This document shows, one piece after another, positions 50,546 through 63,844 of a DNA stretch of 64,000 nt. Source of the DNA: Flaccisagitta enflata (taxonomy: Eukaryota > Chaetognatha > Sagittoidea > Aphragmophora); NCBI GenBank assembly GCA_965153355.1, contig OZ231128.1, positions 4,588,001 to 4,652,000 of the forward strand, in the 5' to 3' direction. Position 1 is the first letter of the stretch. Each line of letters starts with the position of its first letter. The position numbers and the translations under genes are program-made. The notes beneath the pieces were generated by a model that ran no database searches, had not been told where the DNA came from, and saw only the letters and a list, made by a program, of their open reading frames with translations.

Positions 50546-53500
50546 ATTTGGGGAACTATCCTAGCAGTACCCCCTTCAATCTGGCAGTACCCCCTTCTAA
50601 TGTAAGAGTTGAGGCATATAAAGCTGGTTAATATGTTGGGGAACTATCCCAGCAGTACCCCCTTCAATCTGGCAGTACCCCTTATCAATATAAGAAGAGA
50701 GCTATAAAAACCTGAATACAAAGTTGGGGAATTATCCCAGCAGTACCCCCTTCAATCTGGCAGTACCCCCTCCAAACTTTAGATTGAAGGGTTGAAAAAC
50801 TGAATAAAAAGTTGGGGAACTATCCCAGCAGTACCCCCTTCAATCTGGCAGTACCCCCTTCAAACACGAGATTGAAGTATTGAAAAACCGATTAAAAAGG
50901 TGGGGACTATCCCAGCAGTACCCCCTTCACTCTGGCAGTACCCCTTGTCAACATATGAGTGGAGCTTTAAAAACCTGAATACAAAGTTGGGGAACTATCC
51001 CAGCAGTACCCCCTTCAATCTGGCATTACCCCCTTCAAACCCGAGATTGAAGGCTTGAAAAACTGATTAAGAAGCTGGGGAACTATCCCAGCAGTACCCC
51101 CTTCAATCTGGCAGTACCCCTTATCAACATAAGAGTGGAGCTATAAAAACCTGAATACAAAGTTGGGGAACTATCCCAGCAGTACCCCCTTCAATCTGGC
51201 AGTACCCCCTCCCAACTTTAGATTGAAGGCTTGAAAAACTGATTAAAAAGCTGGGGAACTATCCCAGCAGTACCCCCTTCAATCTGGCAGTACCCCTTAT
51301 CAACATAAGATTGGAGCTATAAAAACCTGAATACAAAGTTGGGGAACTATCTCAGCAGTACTCCCTTCAATCTGGCAGTACCCCCTTCAAACACGAGATT
51401 GAAGTCTTGAAAAACTGATTAAAAAGTTGGGGAACTATCCCAGCAGTACCCCCTTCAATCTGGCAGTACCCCTTTCAAACACGAGATTGAAGTCTTGAAA
51501 AACTGATAAAAAAGTTGGGGAACTATCCCAGCAGTACCCCCTTCAATCTGGCAGTACCCCCTTCAAATGTAAGAGTTTAGGCACATAAAGCAGATTAATA
51601 TGTTGGGGAACTATCCCAGCAGTACCCCCTTCAATCTGGCAGTACCCCCTTAAAACATTAGCTTGAAGGTATAAAAACCTGATTACAAATTTGGGGAACT
51701 ATCCTAGCAGTACCCCCTTCAATCTGGCAGTACCCCCTTCTAATGTAAGAGTTGAGGCATATAAAGCTGGTTAATATGTTGGGGAACTATCCCAGCAGTA
51801 CCCCCTTCAATCTGGCAGTACCCCTTATCAATATAAGAAGAGAGCTATAAAAACCTGAATACAAAGTTGGGGAACTATCCCAGCAGTACCCCCTTCAATC
51901 TGGCAGTACCCCCTCCAAACTTTAGAGTGAAGGCTTGAAAAACTGAATAAAAAGTTGGGGAACTATCCCAGCAGTACCCCCTTCAATCTGGCAGTACCCC
52001 TTATCAACATAAGAGTGGAGCTATAAAATCCTGAATACAAAGTTGGGGAACTATCCCAGCAGTACCCCCTTCAATCTGGCAGTACCCCCTCCAAACTTTA
52101 GATTGAAGGCTTGAAAAACTGAATAAAAAGTTGGGGAACTATCCCAGCAGTACCCCCTTCAATCTGGCAGTACCCCCTTCAAACACGAGATTGAAGTATT
52201 GAAAAACTGATTAAAAAGGTGGGGAACTATCCCAGCAGTACCCCCTTCACTCTGGCAGTACCCCTTGTCAACATATGAGTGGAGCTTTAAAAACCTGAAT
52301 ACAAAGTTGGGGAACTATCCCAGCAGTACCCCCTTCAATCTGGCAGTACCCCCTTCAAACACGAGATTGAAGGCTTGAAAAACTGATTAAAAAGCTGGGG
52401 AACTATCCCAGCAGTACCCCCTTCAATCTGGCAGTACCCCTTATCAACATAAGAGTGGAGCTATAAAAACCTGAATACAAAGTTGGGGAACTATCCCAGC
52501 AGTACCCCCTTCAATCTGGCAGTACCCCCTCCAAACTTTAGATTGAAGGCTTGAAAAACTGATTAAAAAGCTGGGGAACTATCCCAGCAGTACCCCCTTC
52601 AATCTGGCAGTACCCCTTATCAACATAAGAGTGGAGCTATAAAAACCTGAATACAAAGTTGGGGAACTATCCCAGCAGTACCCCCTTCAATCTGGCAGTA
52701 CCCCCTTCAAACACGAGATTGAAGTCTTGAAAAACTGATTAAAAAGTTGGGGAACTATCCCAGCAGTACCCCCTTCAATCTGGCAGTACCCCCTTCAAAC
52801 ACGAGATTGAAGTCTTGAAAAACTGATTAAAAAGTTGGGGAACTATCCCAGCAGTACCCCCTTCAATCTGGCAGTACCCCCTTCAAATGTAAGAGTTTAG
52901 GCACATAAAGCTGATTAATATGTTGGGGAACTATCCCAGCAGTACCCCCTTCAATCTGGCAGTACCCCCTTAAAACATTTGCTTGAAGGTATAAAAACCT
53001 GATTACAAATTTGGGGAACTATCCTAGCAGTACCCCCTTCAATCTGGCAGTACCCCCTTCTAATGTAAGAGTTGAGGCATATAAAGCTGGTTAATATGTT
53101 GGGGAACTATCCCAGCAGTACCCCCTTCAATCTGGCAGTACCCCCTTAAAACATTTGCTTGAAGGTATGAAAACCTGATTACAAATTTGGGGAACTATCC
53201 TAGCAGTACCCCCTTGAATCTGGCAGTACCCCTTATCAACATAAGAATGGAGCTATAAAAACCTGAATACAAAGTTGGGGAACTATCCCAGCAGTACCCC
53301 CTTCAATCTGGCAGTACCCCCTCCAAACTTTAGATTGAAGGCTTAAAAAACTGATTAAAAAGTTGGGAAACTATCCCAGCAGTACCCCCTTCAATCTGGC
53401 AGTACCCCATCCAAACTTAGATTGAAGGCTTGAAAAACTGATTAAAAAGTTGGGGAACTATCTCAGCAGTACCCCCTTCAATCTGGCAGTACCCCCTTCA

Positions 53501-54751
53501 AACACGAGATTCAAGTCTTGAAAAACTGATTAAAAAGCTGGGGAACTATCCCAGCAGTACCCCCTTCAATCTGGCAGTACCCTTATCAACATAAGAGTGG
53601 AGCTATAAAAACCTGACTACAATGTTGGGGAACTATCCCAGCAGTACCCTCTTCAATCTGGCAGTTCCCCCTTCAAATGTAAGAGTTTAGGCACATAAAG
53701 CTGATTAACATGTTGGGGAACTATCCCAGCAGTAGCCCCTTCATTCTGGCAGTACCCCCTTAAAACATTTGCTTGAAGTTATGAAAACCAGATTACAAAT
53801 TTGGGGAACTATCCTAGCAGTACCCCCTTTGATCTGGCAGTACCCCCTTCCAATGTAAGAGTTGAGGCATATAAAGCTGGTTAATATGTTGGGGAACTAT
53901 CCCAGCAGTACCCCCTCGAATCTGGCAGTACCCCTCATTAACATAAGAAGAGAGCTATAAAAACCTGAATACAAAGTTGGGGAACTATCCCAGCAGTACC
54001 CCCTTCAATCTGGCAGTGCCCCCTCCAAACTTTAGATTGAAGGCTTAAAATACTGATTAAAAAGTTTGGGAACTATCCCAGCAGTACCCCCTTCAATCTG
54101 GCAGTACCCCCTTCATACACAAGATTGAAGTCTTGAAAAACTGATTAAAAAGTTGGGGAACTATCCCAGCAGTACCCCCTTCAATCTGGCATTACCCCTC
54201 ATCAACATAAGAGTGGAGCTATAAAAACCTGAATACAAAGTTGGGGAACTATCCTAGCAGTACCCCCTTCAATCTGGCAGTACCCCCTTCAAACACGAGA
54301 TTGAAGGCTTGAAAAACTGATTAAAAAGTTGGGGAACTATCCCAGCAGTACCCCCTTCAATCTGGCAGTACCCCCTTCAAACACGAGATTGAAGTCTAAA
54401 AAAACTGATTAAAAAGCTGGGGAACTATCCCAGCAGTACCCCCTTGATTCTGGCAGTACCCCTTACCAACATAAGAATGGAGCTATAAAAACCTGAATAC
54501 AAAGTTGGGGTACTATCCCAGCAGTACCCCCTTCAATCTGGCAGTACCCCCTCCAAACTTTAGATTGAAGGCTTGAAAAACTGATTAAAAAGTTGGGGAA
54601 CTATCCCAGCAGTACCCCCTTCAATCTGGCAGTACCCCATCCAAACTTAGATTGAAGGCTTGAAAAACTGATTAAAAGTTGGTGAACTATCTCAGCAGTA
54701 CCCCCTTCAATCTGGCAGCACCCCCTTCAAACACGAGACTGAAGGCTTGAA

Positions 54752-55229
54752 CAGGTCATCCAAGGATCGCACATGGCCAGCGGTACCCGATGCCCTGCTT
54801 GGAGTGATTAGCTGAAGAAGTGGAGTGAGAGCAGGGCAGCGGCCCCAAAGGGCTGATGTCCTGTAGGACACAGGGGTGAACCGTTACGTCTGTCTGACAT
54901 ATTATTCAATGAGAATTTGAGGTCTGAGAGGCTGGATCTAGGGCCCAAGAGGCTGGATTTGAGGCCCAAGAGGCTGGATTTGAGGCCCAAGAGGCTGGAT
55001 TTGAGGCTAGAGAGGCTGGATTTGAGGCCTGAGAGGCTGGATTTGAGGCCTGAGAGGCTTGATTTGAGGCCTGAGAGGCCAGATTTGAGGCCTGAGAGGC
55101 CAGATTTGAGGCCTGAGAGGCTGGATTTGAGGCCTGAGAGGCTTGAGAAGCTTTGGAGGGGGGGGACGTACGTACGTAACGGTTCACCCCTGTGTCCTAC
55201 AGGACATCAGCCCTTTAGGGCCGCTGCCC
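54752..55229 (-). mobile_element. Family C stem-loop element (reverse), best stem
   Basis: A ~55-bp stem pairs 54836-54891 with 55174-55229, nearly perfectly. The core is gaggctggatttgaggcc x ~10. Outer arm ggtcatccaaggatcgcac. It splits a satellite unit inside an A run (T run on its own strand). Confidence 0.85.
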
Positions 55230-56464
55230 AAAAACTGATTAAAAGTTGGGGAACTATCCCAGCAGTACCCCATTCTATCTGGCAGTACCCCCTTTAAACT
55301 TTAGAGTGGAGTTATGAAAATATGATAAGAATGTTGGGGATCCATTCCAGCAGTACCCCCTTCAATCTGGCAGTACCCCCTTAAAATATTAGATTGAAGG
55401 TATAGAAACCTGTTTACAAAGTTGGGGAACAATCCCGGCAGTACCCCCTTCAATCTGGCAGTACCCCCTTAAGTCATTAGATTGAAGATATCAAAACCTG
55501 ATTATAAAATCAGGTATCGTTTCCAGCAGTACCCCCTTCAATCTGGCAGTACCCCCTTCAAATGTAAGAGTTTAGGCATATAAAGCTGATAAATATGTTG
55601 GGCAACTATCCCAGCAGTACCCCCTTCAATCTGGCAGTACCCCCTTAAAACATTTGCTTGAAGGTATGAAAACCTGATTACAAATTTAGGGAACTATCCA
55701 AGAAGTACCCCCTTCAATCTTGCAGTACCTCCTTCTAATGTATGAGTTTAGGCGTATAAAGCTGGTTAATATGTTGGGGAACTATCCCAGCAGTACCCCC
55801 TTCCATCGGCAGTACCCCCTTTAAACATTAGAGTAGAGTTAAAAAGATATGACAAGAATGTTGGGGATCCATTCCAGCAGTACCCCCTTTCAATCTGGCA
55901 GTGCCCCCTTAAAATATTAGATGGAAGGTATAGAATCCTGTTTACAAAGTTTGGAAATAATCCCGGCAGTACCCCCTTCAATCTGGCAGTACCCCCTTAA
56001 TCATGTGATCGAAGATATCAAAACCTGATTATAAAATCAGGTATCGTTTCCAGCAGTACCCCCTTCAATCTGGCAGTACCCCCGTCTTATGTAAGAGTTT
56101 AGGCATAAAAAGCTGATTATTATGTTGGGGAACTATCCCAGCAGTACCCACTTTGATCTGGCAGTACCCCCTTAAGTCATTAGAATGAAGATATCCAAAC
56201 CTGATTATAAAATCGGGGATTGTTCCCAGCAGTACCCCGTTCAATCTAGCAGTACCCCCTTCTAATGAAAGAGTTTAGGCGTGATTAATATGATGTTGGG
56301 GAACTATCCCAGCAGTACCCCCTTCAATCTGGCAGTACCCCTTTAAAACATTTGCTTGAAGGTATGAAAACCTGCTAAAAAAAATTGGGGAACTATCCTA
56401 GCAGTACCCCCTTCAATCTGGCAGCACCTGCTTCTATTCTACGAGTTGAGGCATGAAAAGCTTA

Positions 56465-57165
<701 letters not shown>

Positions 57166-60100
57166 AATACAGGGCTACTGCTGGGATGGTTCCCAAACTT
57201 TGTAATCAGGTTTTCATACCTTTAATAAAATGTTTTGAGGGGGTACTGCCAGATTGAAGGGTGTACTGCTGGGATAGTTACCCAACATATTAATCAGATT
57301 TTTAGGCCTCAACTCCTACATTAGGTGGGGGTACTGCCAGATTGAAGGGGTACTGCTAGGATAGTTTCCCAACATATTATTCAGTTTTTTTATGCCTCAT
57401 CTCTTTAATAACAACGGGGTACTGCCAGATTGAAGGGGGTACTGCTGGGTTAGTTCCCCAACTTTGTTATTAGGTTTTCAAGTCTTCAATCAAATGTTTG
57501 GAGGGGGTACTGCCATATTGAAGGGGGTACTGCTGGGATAGTTGCCCAACTTTGTATTCAGATTTTCATAGCTCCACTCTTTTTTTGATAAGGGATACTG
57601 CCAGATTCAAGGGGGTACTGCTGGGATGGTTCCCCAACATTGTATTCAGGTTTTCAGAGCTCCATTCTTTTTTTAGTCACGGACTAGCAACTCTATAAGA
57701 GGCTTTGTCCGTCTGTCCGTTGGTTGGTCGGTTGGTTGGTCGGTCCATGGTGATCGAGTTGAGAGAGTGCGAAAACGCGCATTTCCGCCCCTGCCCACCC
57801 GTCCGCGACTGGTATTGGCCGTGTATCCGGCCTTGTTGATAAGGGGTACTGCCAGATTCAAGGGGGTACTGCTGGGATGGTTCCCCAACTTTTGAATCAG
57901 TTTTTCAAGCCTTCAATCTAATGTTTGGAGGGGGTACTGCCAGATTGAAGGGGGTACTGCTGGGATAGTTCCCCAACTTTGTATTCAGGTTTTCATAGCT
58001 CCACTCTTATGTTGATAAGGGGTACTGCCAGATTAAAGGGGGTACTGCTGGGATAGTTCCCCAACTCATTAATCAGTTTTTCAAACCTTCAATCTAGTGT
58101 TTGAAGGGGGTACTGCCAGATTGAAGGGGGTACTGCTAGGATAGTTCCCCAACTTTCTATTCAGGTTTTCATACCTTTAAACTAATGTTTAAAGGGGGTA
58201 CTGCCAGATTGAAAGGGGCACTGCTGGGATAGTTCCCCAACTTTACAATCAGGTTTTCATACCTTCAATCTAGTGTTTCAAGGGGGTACTGCCAGATTGA
58301 AGAGGGTACTGCCAGATTGAAGGGGGTACTGCTGGGATAGTTCCCCAACTTTGTATTCAGGTTTTTATAGCTCCATTCTTATGTTGATAAGGGGTACTGC
58401 CAGATTCAAGGGGGTACTGCTGGGATAGTTCCCCAGCTTTGTAATCAGTTTTTTAAAACTTCAAGCTCCTGTTTGAAGGGGGTACTGCCAGATTGAAGGG
58501 GGTACTGCTGGGATAGTTCCCCAACTTTGTATTCAGGATTTCATAGCTCCACTCTTATGTTGATAAGGGGTACTGCCAGATTGAAGGGGGTACTGCTGGG
58601 ATAGTTCCCCAGCTTTTTAATCAGTTTTTCAAGACTTCAATCTCGTGTTTGAAGGGGGTACTGCCAGATTGAAGGGGGTACTGCTGAGATAGTTCCCCAA
58701 CTTTTTAATCAGTTTTTCAAGCCTTCAATCTAAGTTTGGATGGGGTACTGCCAGATTGAAGGGGGTACTGCTGGGATAGTTTCCCAACTTTTTAATCAGT
58801 TTTTCAAGCCTTCAATCTAAAACTTGGAGGGGGTACTGCCAGATTGAAGGGGGTACTGCTGGGATAGTTCCCCAACTTTGTATTCAGGTTTTTATAGCTC
58901 CATTCTTATGTTGATAAGGGGTACTGCCAGATTCAAGAGGGTACTGCTTGGATAGTTCTCCAGCTTTGTAATCAGTTTTTTAAGACTTCAATCTCGTGTT
59001 TGAAGGGGGTACTGCCAGATTGAAGGGGGTACTGCTGGGATAGTTCCCCAACTTTTTATTCAGTTTTTCAAGCCTTCAATCTCGTGTTTGAAGGGGGTAC
59101 TGCCAGATTGAAGGGGGTACTGCTGGGATAGTTCCCCAACTTTGTATTCAGGTTTTTATAGCTCCACTCTTATGTTGATAAGGGGTACTGCCAGATTGAA
59201 GGGGGTACTGCTGGGATAGTTCCCCAGCTTTTTAATCAGTTTTTCAAGACTTCAATCTCGTGTTTGAAGGGGGTACTGCCAGATTGAAGGGGGTACTGCT
59301 GGGATAGTTCCCCAACTTTGTATTCAGGTTTTTATAGCTCCACTCTTATGTTGATAAGGGGTACTGCCAGATTGAAGGGGGTACTGCTGGGATAGTTCCC
59401 CAGCTTTTTAATCAGTTTTTCAAGACTTCAATCTCGTGTTTGAAGGGGGTACTGCCAGATTGAAGGGGGTACTGCTGAGATAGTTCCCCAACTTTTTAAT
59501 CAGTTTTTCAAGCCTTCAATCTAAGTTTGGATGGGGTACTGCCAGATTGAAGGGGGTACTGCTGGGATAGTTCCCCAACTTTTTAATCAGTTTTTCAAGC
59601 CTTCAATCTAAAACTTGGAGGGGGTACTGCCAGATTGAAGGGGGTACTGCTGGGATAGTTCCCCAGCTTTGTAATCAGTTTTTTAAGAATTCAATCTCGC
59701 GTTTGAAGGGGGTACTGCCAGATTGAAGGGGGTACTGCTGGGATAGTTCCCCAACTTTTTATTCAGTTTTTCAAGCCTTCAATAAAAAACTTGGAGGGGG
59801 TACTGCCAGATTGAAGGGGGTACTGCTGGGATAGTTCCCCAACTTTGTATTCAGGTTTTTATAGCTCCACTCTTATGTTGATAAGGGGTACTGCCAGATT
59901 GAAGGGGGTACTGCTGGGATTGTTCCCCAACTTTTTAATCAGTTTTTCAAGCCTTCAATCTAGAGTTTGGAGGGGGTACTGCCAGATTGATGGGGGTACT
60001 GCTGGGATAGTTCCCCAACTTTGTATTCAGGTTTTTATAGCTCCATTCTTATGTTGATAAGGGGTACTGCCAGATTCAAGGGGGTACTGCTGGGATAGTT

Positions 60101-60226
60101 CCCCAGCTTGGTAATCAGTTTTTTAAAACTTCAATCTCGTGTTTGAAGGGGGTACTGCCAGATTGAAGGGGGTACTGCTGGGAGAGTACCCCAACTTTTT
60201 ATTCAGTTTTTCAAGCCTTCACACCG
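57166..60226 (-). repeat. ~88-bp satellite, reverse block
   Basis: The same units and tail types as 48290-56460 in inverted orientation (gggggtactgccagattgaa, then gggggtactgctgggatag). About 34 units. Confidence 0.97.
57675..57837 (+). mobile_element. Hairpin family A copy inside the satellite
   Basis: AGTCACGGACTAGCAACT, gtccgttggttggtcggttg core, GTCCGCGACT, GGCCG-TGTATC-CGGCC-TTGTT. It splits a unit variant containing ctttttttgataagg (compare 57575). Confidence 0.85.
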
Positions 60227-60373
60227 TCTCCAGAATGACGCATGAAATGGATTTCGGATTCCGAATGATTTCCTTTTTAGTGCAAGTCGTTAAATCTATG
60301 TCATAGAGATGAATATCTTCGAAGAATGTTTTTTAAGTTTATCCTGATTCTTGCTTGTTTTCAATTTGCAACA

Positions 60374-63300
60374 ATGGACTACTTTTTTCGTTGTACGACA
60401 TGCGATGTGAACTTTGACGATGAAGAATCATTCAACGCCCATGCAAGAGCCGTCACTTCCCCTGAAAACAACCCGGGTCCATCTCAGAGATCACATTTGT
60501 GTAATTCGCGCGTCGTTTGTAGAAAGTGTCTACGGACGTACGAAAAAGTCAAAGGATTTAAAGGTAATCCGTTACTTATGGATGGTATTTTAAAAGAAGC
60601 GCGCTCGCGCTTTTTCGTTGCGTATATGCAACTCTACATCGCATTGACTGTCTGTTGGTCCATCCATCTGTTACGCTTAACTTTTTTATCGTTTCGCGAT
60701 CTTCATGCTCGCCGCTCCTGACCTGTGTATGTGTGTGAATGTGTCTATGTTTAATTATATATGTGGGTTTAGTATTTAATAAGTGTATTAATTTACGTTT
60801 ATTTGGGCTTGGAGCAAAATTTGCATCACATTGTACAAAACACGACATAATCAGATCCCTAGATAGCTGACTTGATGCAGATGACGCGTTGTCATAACAT
60901 AATTATGAATATTGTATGCAGTTATATAGATATTTTATAGTCCATAGATTGGTCTGAATCTGTCTTTTTGATTTGTTATATTTGTCAATTAAGCGTGTAT
61001 TCCACATTGCGGCTCCTAACAAAAAGCCTGATTGGTCACCATCATTTTGGCCTCTACATACTCATGGACAGCTATTTATAATGCATTAGTTGTACTCTGC
61101 AGAGCACCTATCGAAAGATCGATGTTTCATTCTTGTTCCCGCGGAAGAACTTCGGTGTAAAGAATGTGGAAAAGAATTCAAGCAACCCTGCAAACTCCGC
61201 ATACACCAAGCTCATTTCGAACGTAACAAAAAATGTCCAAGCTGGAAAGTAAGCCTTTTATAATTCCCTTTCCACTTTATCCAGCTCAGTGTATTTGTAA
61301 GTTGGTTGATGTGTTGGTCAGTTTTTCGGCCAGTTGGTCCATATTTACTGTTTGGACATTTATAGGTGGATTTTTCACTACCCTTGCAATATGTTTATTT
61401 TACTATTTTATCACTGCCTTTTTCTTATCACTGATCCTGCCCATCAGCATGCAGCCAAAGTGGCCGCGTATTCAAACTTTTTAGTTGCGGACACGCAACT
61501 CTAAAAGAGGATTTGTCCGTCCGACAGTCTGTTGGTCCGCCTGTTGGTCCGTGAACATGAGTCAAAAAGTAAAAAAACGAGTGTTTTGAAGCTTTTTGCG
61601 TGTCTGTGTTGGAAAGGATGTTGGGTGTGGATCGGAGTTGGCTGCCCCTGCCCACCCATACGCAACAATATTGTGACCCCGTGTCAATTGTTTGAAATCC
61701 CTCTGAATTTCAGTTATTCAAGATCATCTTTATATACGATAGACAGTATGCAATATTTTTTTATATTTTTATGGAAGTTTGGATGATTTCACACCGTAAC
61801 TGCATGCTTCAAGGGACTTGTCAGTAATAGAATTCCCCCTGCAGTAGGCCAAAAGCCCAAAACTGATCTTTTACTGCAAAATCTTTGAATCCGACACGCA
61901 ACTCTACAATAGGCTTTGTCTGTTGGTCTGTCCATTGGTTTGTAGTCATCGAGTCAAAAAGTAAAAAAAATAAGCCTATAGATCCTTTTTGGGCAGCGGC
62001 CCCAAAGGGCCGATGTCCTGTAGGACACAGGGGAATTTCCAGACGTCCGTCCGTCCGTCCGTCCGTCTGTCCTTCCGTCCGTCCCCCCCCGGTTGGCCCT
62101 CGAAGCCTCAAATCCTCACTCTCAGGCCTAATTTGGTCTATCTAAACCCTCAAATCAGCCCTCCAGCCCTCAAACCAGCCCTCCAGACCTCAAATCAGCT
62201 CTCCAGACCTCATATCAGCTCTCAAAGCCTCAAATCAGCTCTCTAGGCCTCAAATCTGCACTCCAGACCTCAGATCAGCAATCATGGCCTCAAATCACTG
62301 TTCAAGGCCTCAAATCAGCCCTCCAGGCCTCAAATCTGCCCCTAAGGCCTCAAGCCTGCCCCCAGACTTCAAAAACCGCTTCAATTACCTCAGGACGTCT
62401 GGAAATTCCCCCCTGTGTCCTACAGGACATCGGCCCTTTGGGGCCGCTGCCCTGCTCTCATTCCACTACTACCACTCCAAGCAGGGCATCGGGTACCGCT
62501 GACCACGTGCGATCCTTGGATGACTAGTTGTTTATGTATGTGTGAAGGTTGGGGGTTGGGGTAGTGATGGGGATTGGACGCCTCTGCCTACCCTTCCGCA
62601 ACGATATTGTGACCTCCTGTCACTTTTTACCTCTTTCATAGATGGGACGACCACGCAAGAATAATCAAAGTGAAGGATACGATCAAGAACCAGCGGATTG
62701 TGTTTTCGAAGTCACCATTGAGGTATACAAGGATAATTAGCATGTTTCCTCTAAAAATGTCTGCCATCATTTCTTGTAGCGGACACGTGACTACACCTTG
62801 TCGTGTCGGTTGGTCGGTAGGTCGGTCGGTATGTCGGTCCATCCGTCACATTTTTGAATCTCAAGCGGTTTTTGCATTGCTGCTCCTGCCCAACCGTCAG
62901 CGACTGTATTGCCACGTATCCGGCCTTGTTTCTGTTGGTCTATACATTGGTAACTAGTTAATGTCTCAGGAGTGAATAGGGCTGATTCAAAACATTTGTC
63001 AACTTTATTTGTCAACTTTAAGGTGTGTTTCGAGCGACATCAATTACCATAATTCCCGTTAACATGTTTAATAATTTCAATTAAGATATGAGGGAGTGAG
63101 ATGTTTGAGTGAGCAAGTCTGTAAACTAAGAGAAACGAGCACAACAAAGCAGAAAGCAATGGAATGAATGAGCAGAGTTAGGGATGAGAGCTTATGAAGG
63201 TATTGAGCCACCGAGTAACTAGCTAGAGATGCGGTTGTCTGTGCGCATAGTGGGGCTTTCACATTAGCTTTACATACTGTGTTTAACGCTCCCCATCTAT

Positions 63301-63844
63301 TTAACGCCCCCTCTCTTATCGACAATGACTCCACATAGTCTTCTGACAAGGCAGGAGGGTAAAACTGAATTGTGACGTGACCAACAAACAGACACCGACC
63401 GACCGACTAACCCACCGACTGACCGACTGGGCAAGTTCTAGTCGAGTGTCCGTGACTAAAAATACTAATCAAAATCAATGGATGAAAAAAAAAAGAAGAA
63501 AAAATTTAATGAAAGTTTTTTTTTGTTGTTCATGATAGAGGGAGATACAAAATATGTGGTAAATGATTATTTATTGAAAACTGGTAAAAAAACTGCCAGT
63601 AAACGCTAAAAAAGTGGAAACGTAAAAAGAATTAAGTTTGACCGACGGCTGGACAAATTGAGTTGTTCAGTGGCGTGCACGTTTTTTTCATTGATATTAT
63701 TTTTTGTTTCATTAAATCAGTATCCTAAGTATCGTAACTAATGTAAGCCCCACCGTGCTTCTAAGAACAGGTCTTGAATATATCTTGTCTTTCTTTTTTC
63801 AGTCTGAAGGCGTGACCGGAGATCATATTCACAAGACTCCTCAG
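60374..63844 (+). CDS. C2HC/C2H2 zinc-finger protein, 5' part (continues right)
   Basis: Four exons with matching phases: 60374-60563, 61103-61248, 62642-62722, 63803-63844 (153 codons so far); the donor at 63845 shows that it continues. The first finger has C7-C10 and H23. The second is C49-x2-C52-x12-H65-x5-C71, spanning the exon 1/2 junction. The third is C82-x2-C85-x12-H98 with His101 and C108 as possible last ligands. Exon 3 starts MGRPRKNNQ, which resembles an AT-hook core (GRPRK). A nuclear, nucleic-acid-binding role is likely but the family is not recognised. The ATG at 60374 (acaATGG) is preferred to one 48 bases upstream that would add a hydrophobic stretch. Introns contain hairpin-family elements; the end of one lies about 15 bases before the exon 3 acceptor. 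Immediately upstream is the inverted arm of the large satellite. Confidence 0.75.
60616..60720 (+). mobile_element. Partial hairpin family A copy in zinc-finger intron 1
   Basis: CGTTGCG-TATA-TGCAACT hairpin and gtctgttggtccatccat core; no 3' end. The rest of the intron to 61102 shows nothing assignable. Confidence 0.5.
61483..61692 (+). mobile_element. Hairpin family A copy in zinc-finger intron 2
   Basis: AGTTGCGGACACGCAACT, gtccgtcc core, TACGCAAC near the 3' end, GTGAC-CCCGT-GTCAA, TTGTT. Confidence 0.75.
61889..62626 (+). mobile_element. Hairpin family A copy with nested family C element
   Basis: The right half of the 5' hairpin (ACACGCAACT) survives. The 3' part has CTTCCGCAACGATATTGTGAC and GTGAC-CTCCT-GTCAC followed by TTTTT. 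The family C element occupies 61991-62528. The end lies ~15 bases before the exon 3 acceptor. Confidence 0.7.
61991..62528 (+). mobile_element. Family C stem-loop element
   Basis: GGGCAGCGGCCCCAAAGGGC after TTTTT; a stem inverse at about 62392-62454. The core is cctcaaatcagccctccagg repeats. 3' arm gcatcgggtaccgctgacca, ATCC-TT-GGAT, then GACTAG before TTGTT. Confidence 0.8.
62776..62930 (+). mobile_element. Hairpin family A copy in zinc-finger intron 3
   Basis: GTAGCGGACACGTGACTAC, ggtcggtaggtcg core, CGTCAGCGACTG and CGTATCCGGCCTTGTT. Confidence 0.7.
63022..63457. repeat. Decayed family D copy and a reverse family A fragment
   Basis: 63022-63265 keeps gtgtgtttcgagcgac and agtgagcaagt motifs. 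63378-63457 (minus) starts AGTCACGGACACTCGACT. 63458-63802 is AT-rich intron. Confidence 0.5.

Larger units (their letters stand above)
48290..56460 (+). repeat. ~88-bp satellite, forward block
   Basis: Dozens of units with ggggaactatcccagcagta, then cccccttcaatctggcagta, cccccttc and an A-rich tail. The tails fall into about five types (acacgagattgaag; acataagagtggagct; aactttagattgaagg; atgtaagagtttaggc; acatttgcttgaagg), arranged as a higher-order repeat. Two family C elements interrupt it. The first ~400 bp (48290-48700) is more diverged. Confidence 0.97.
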
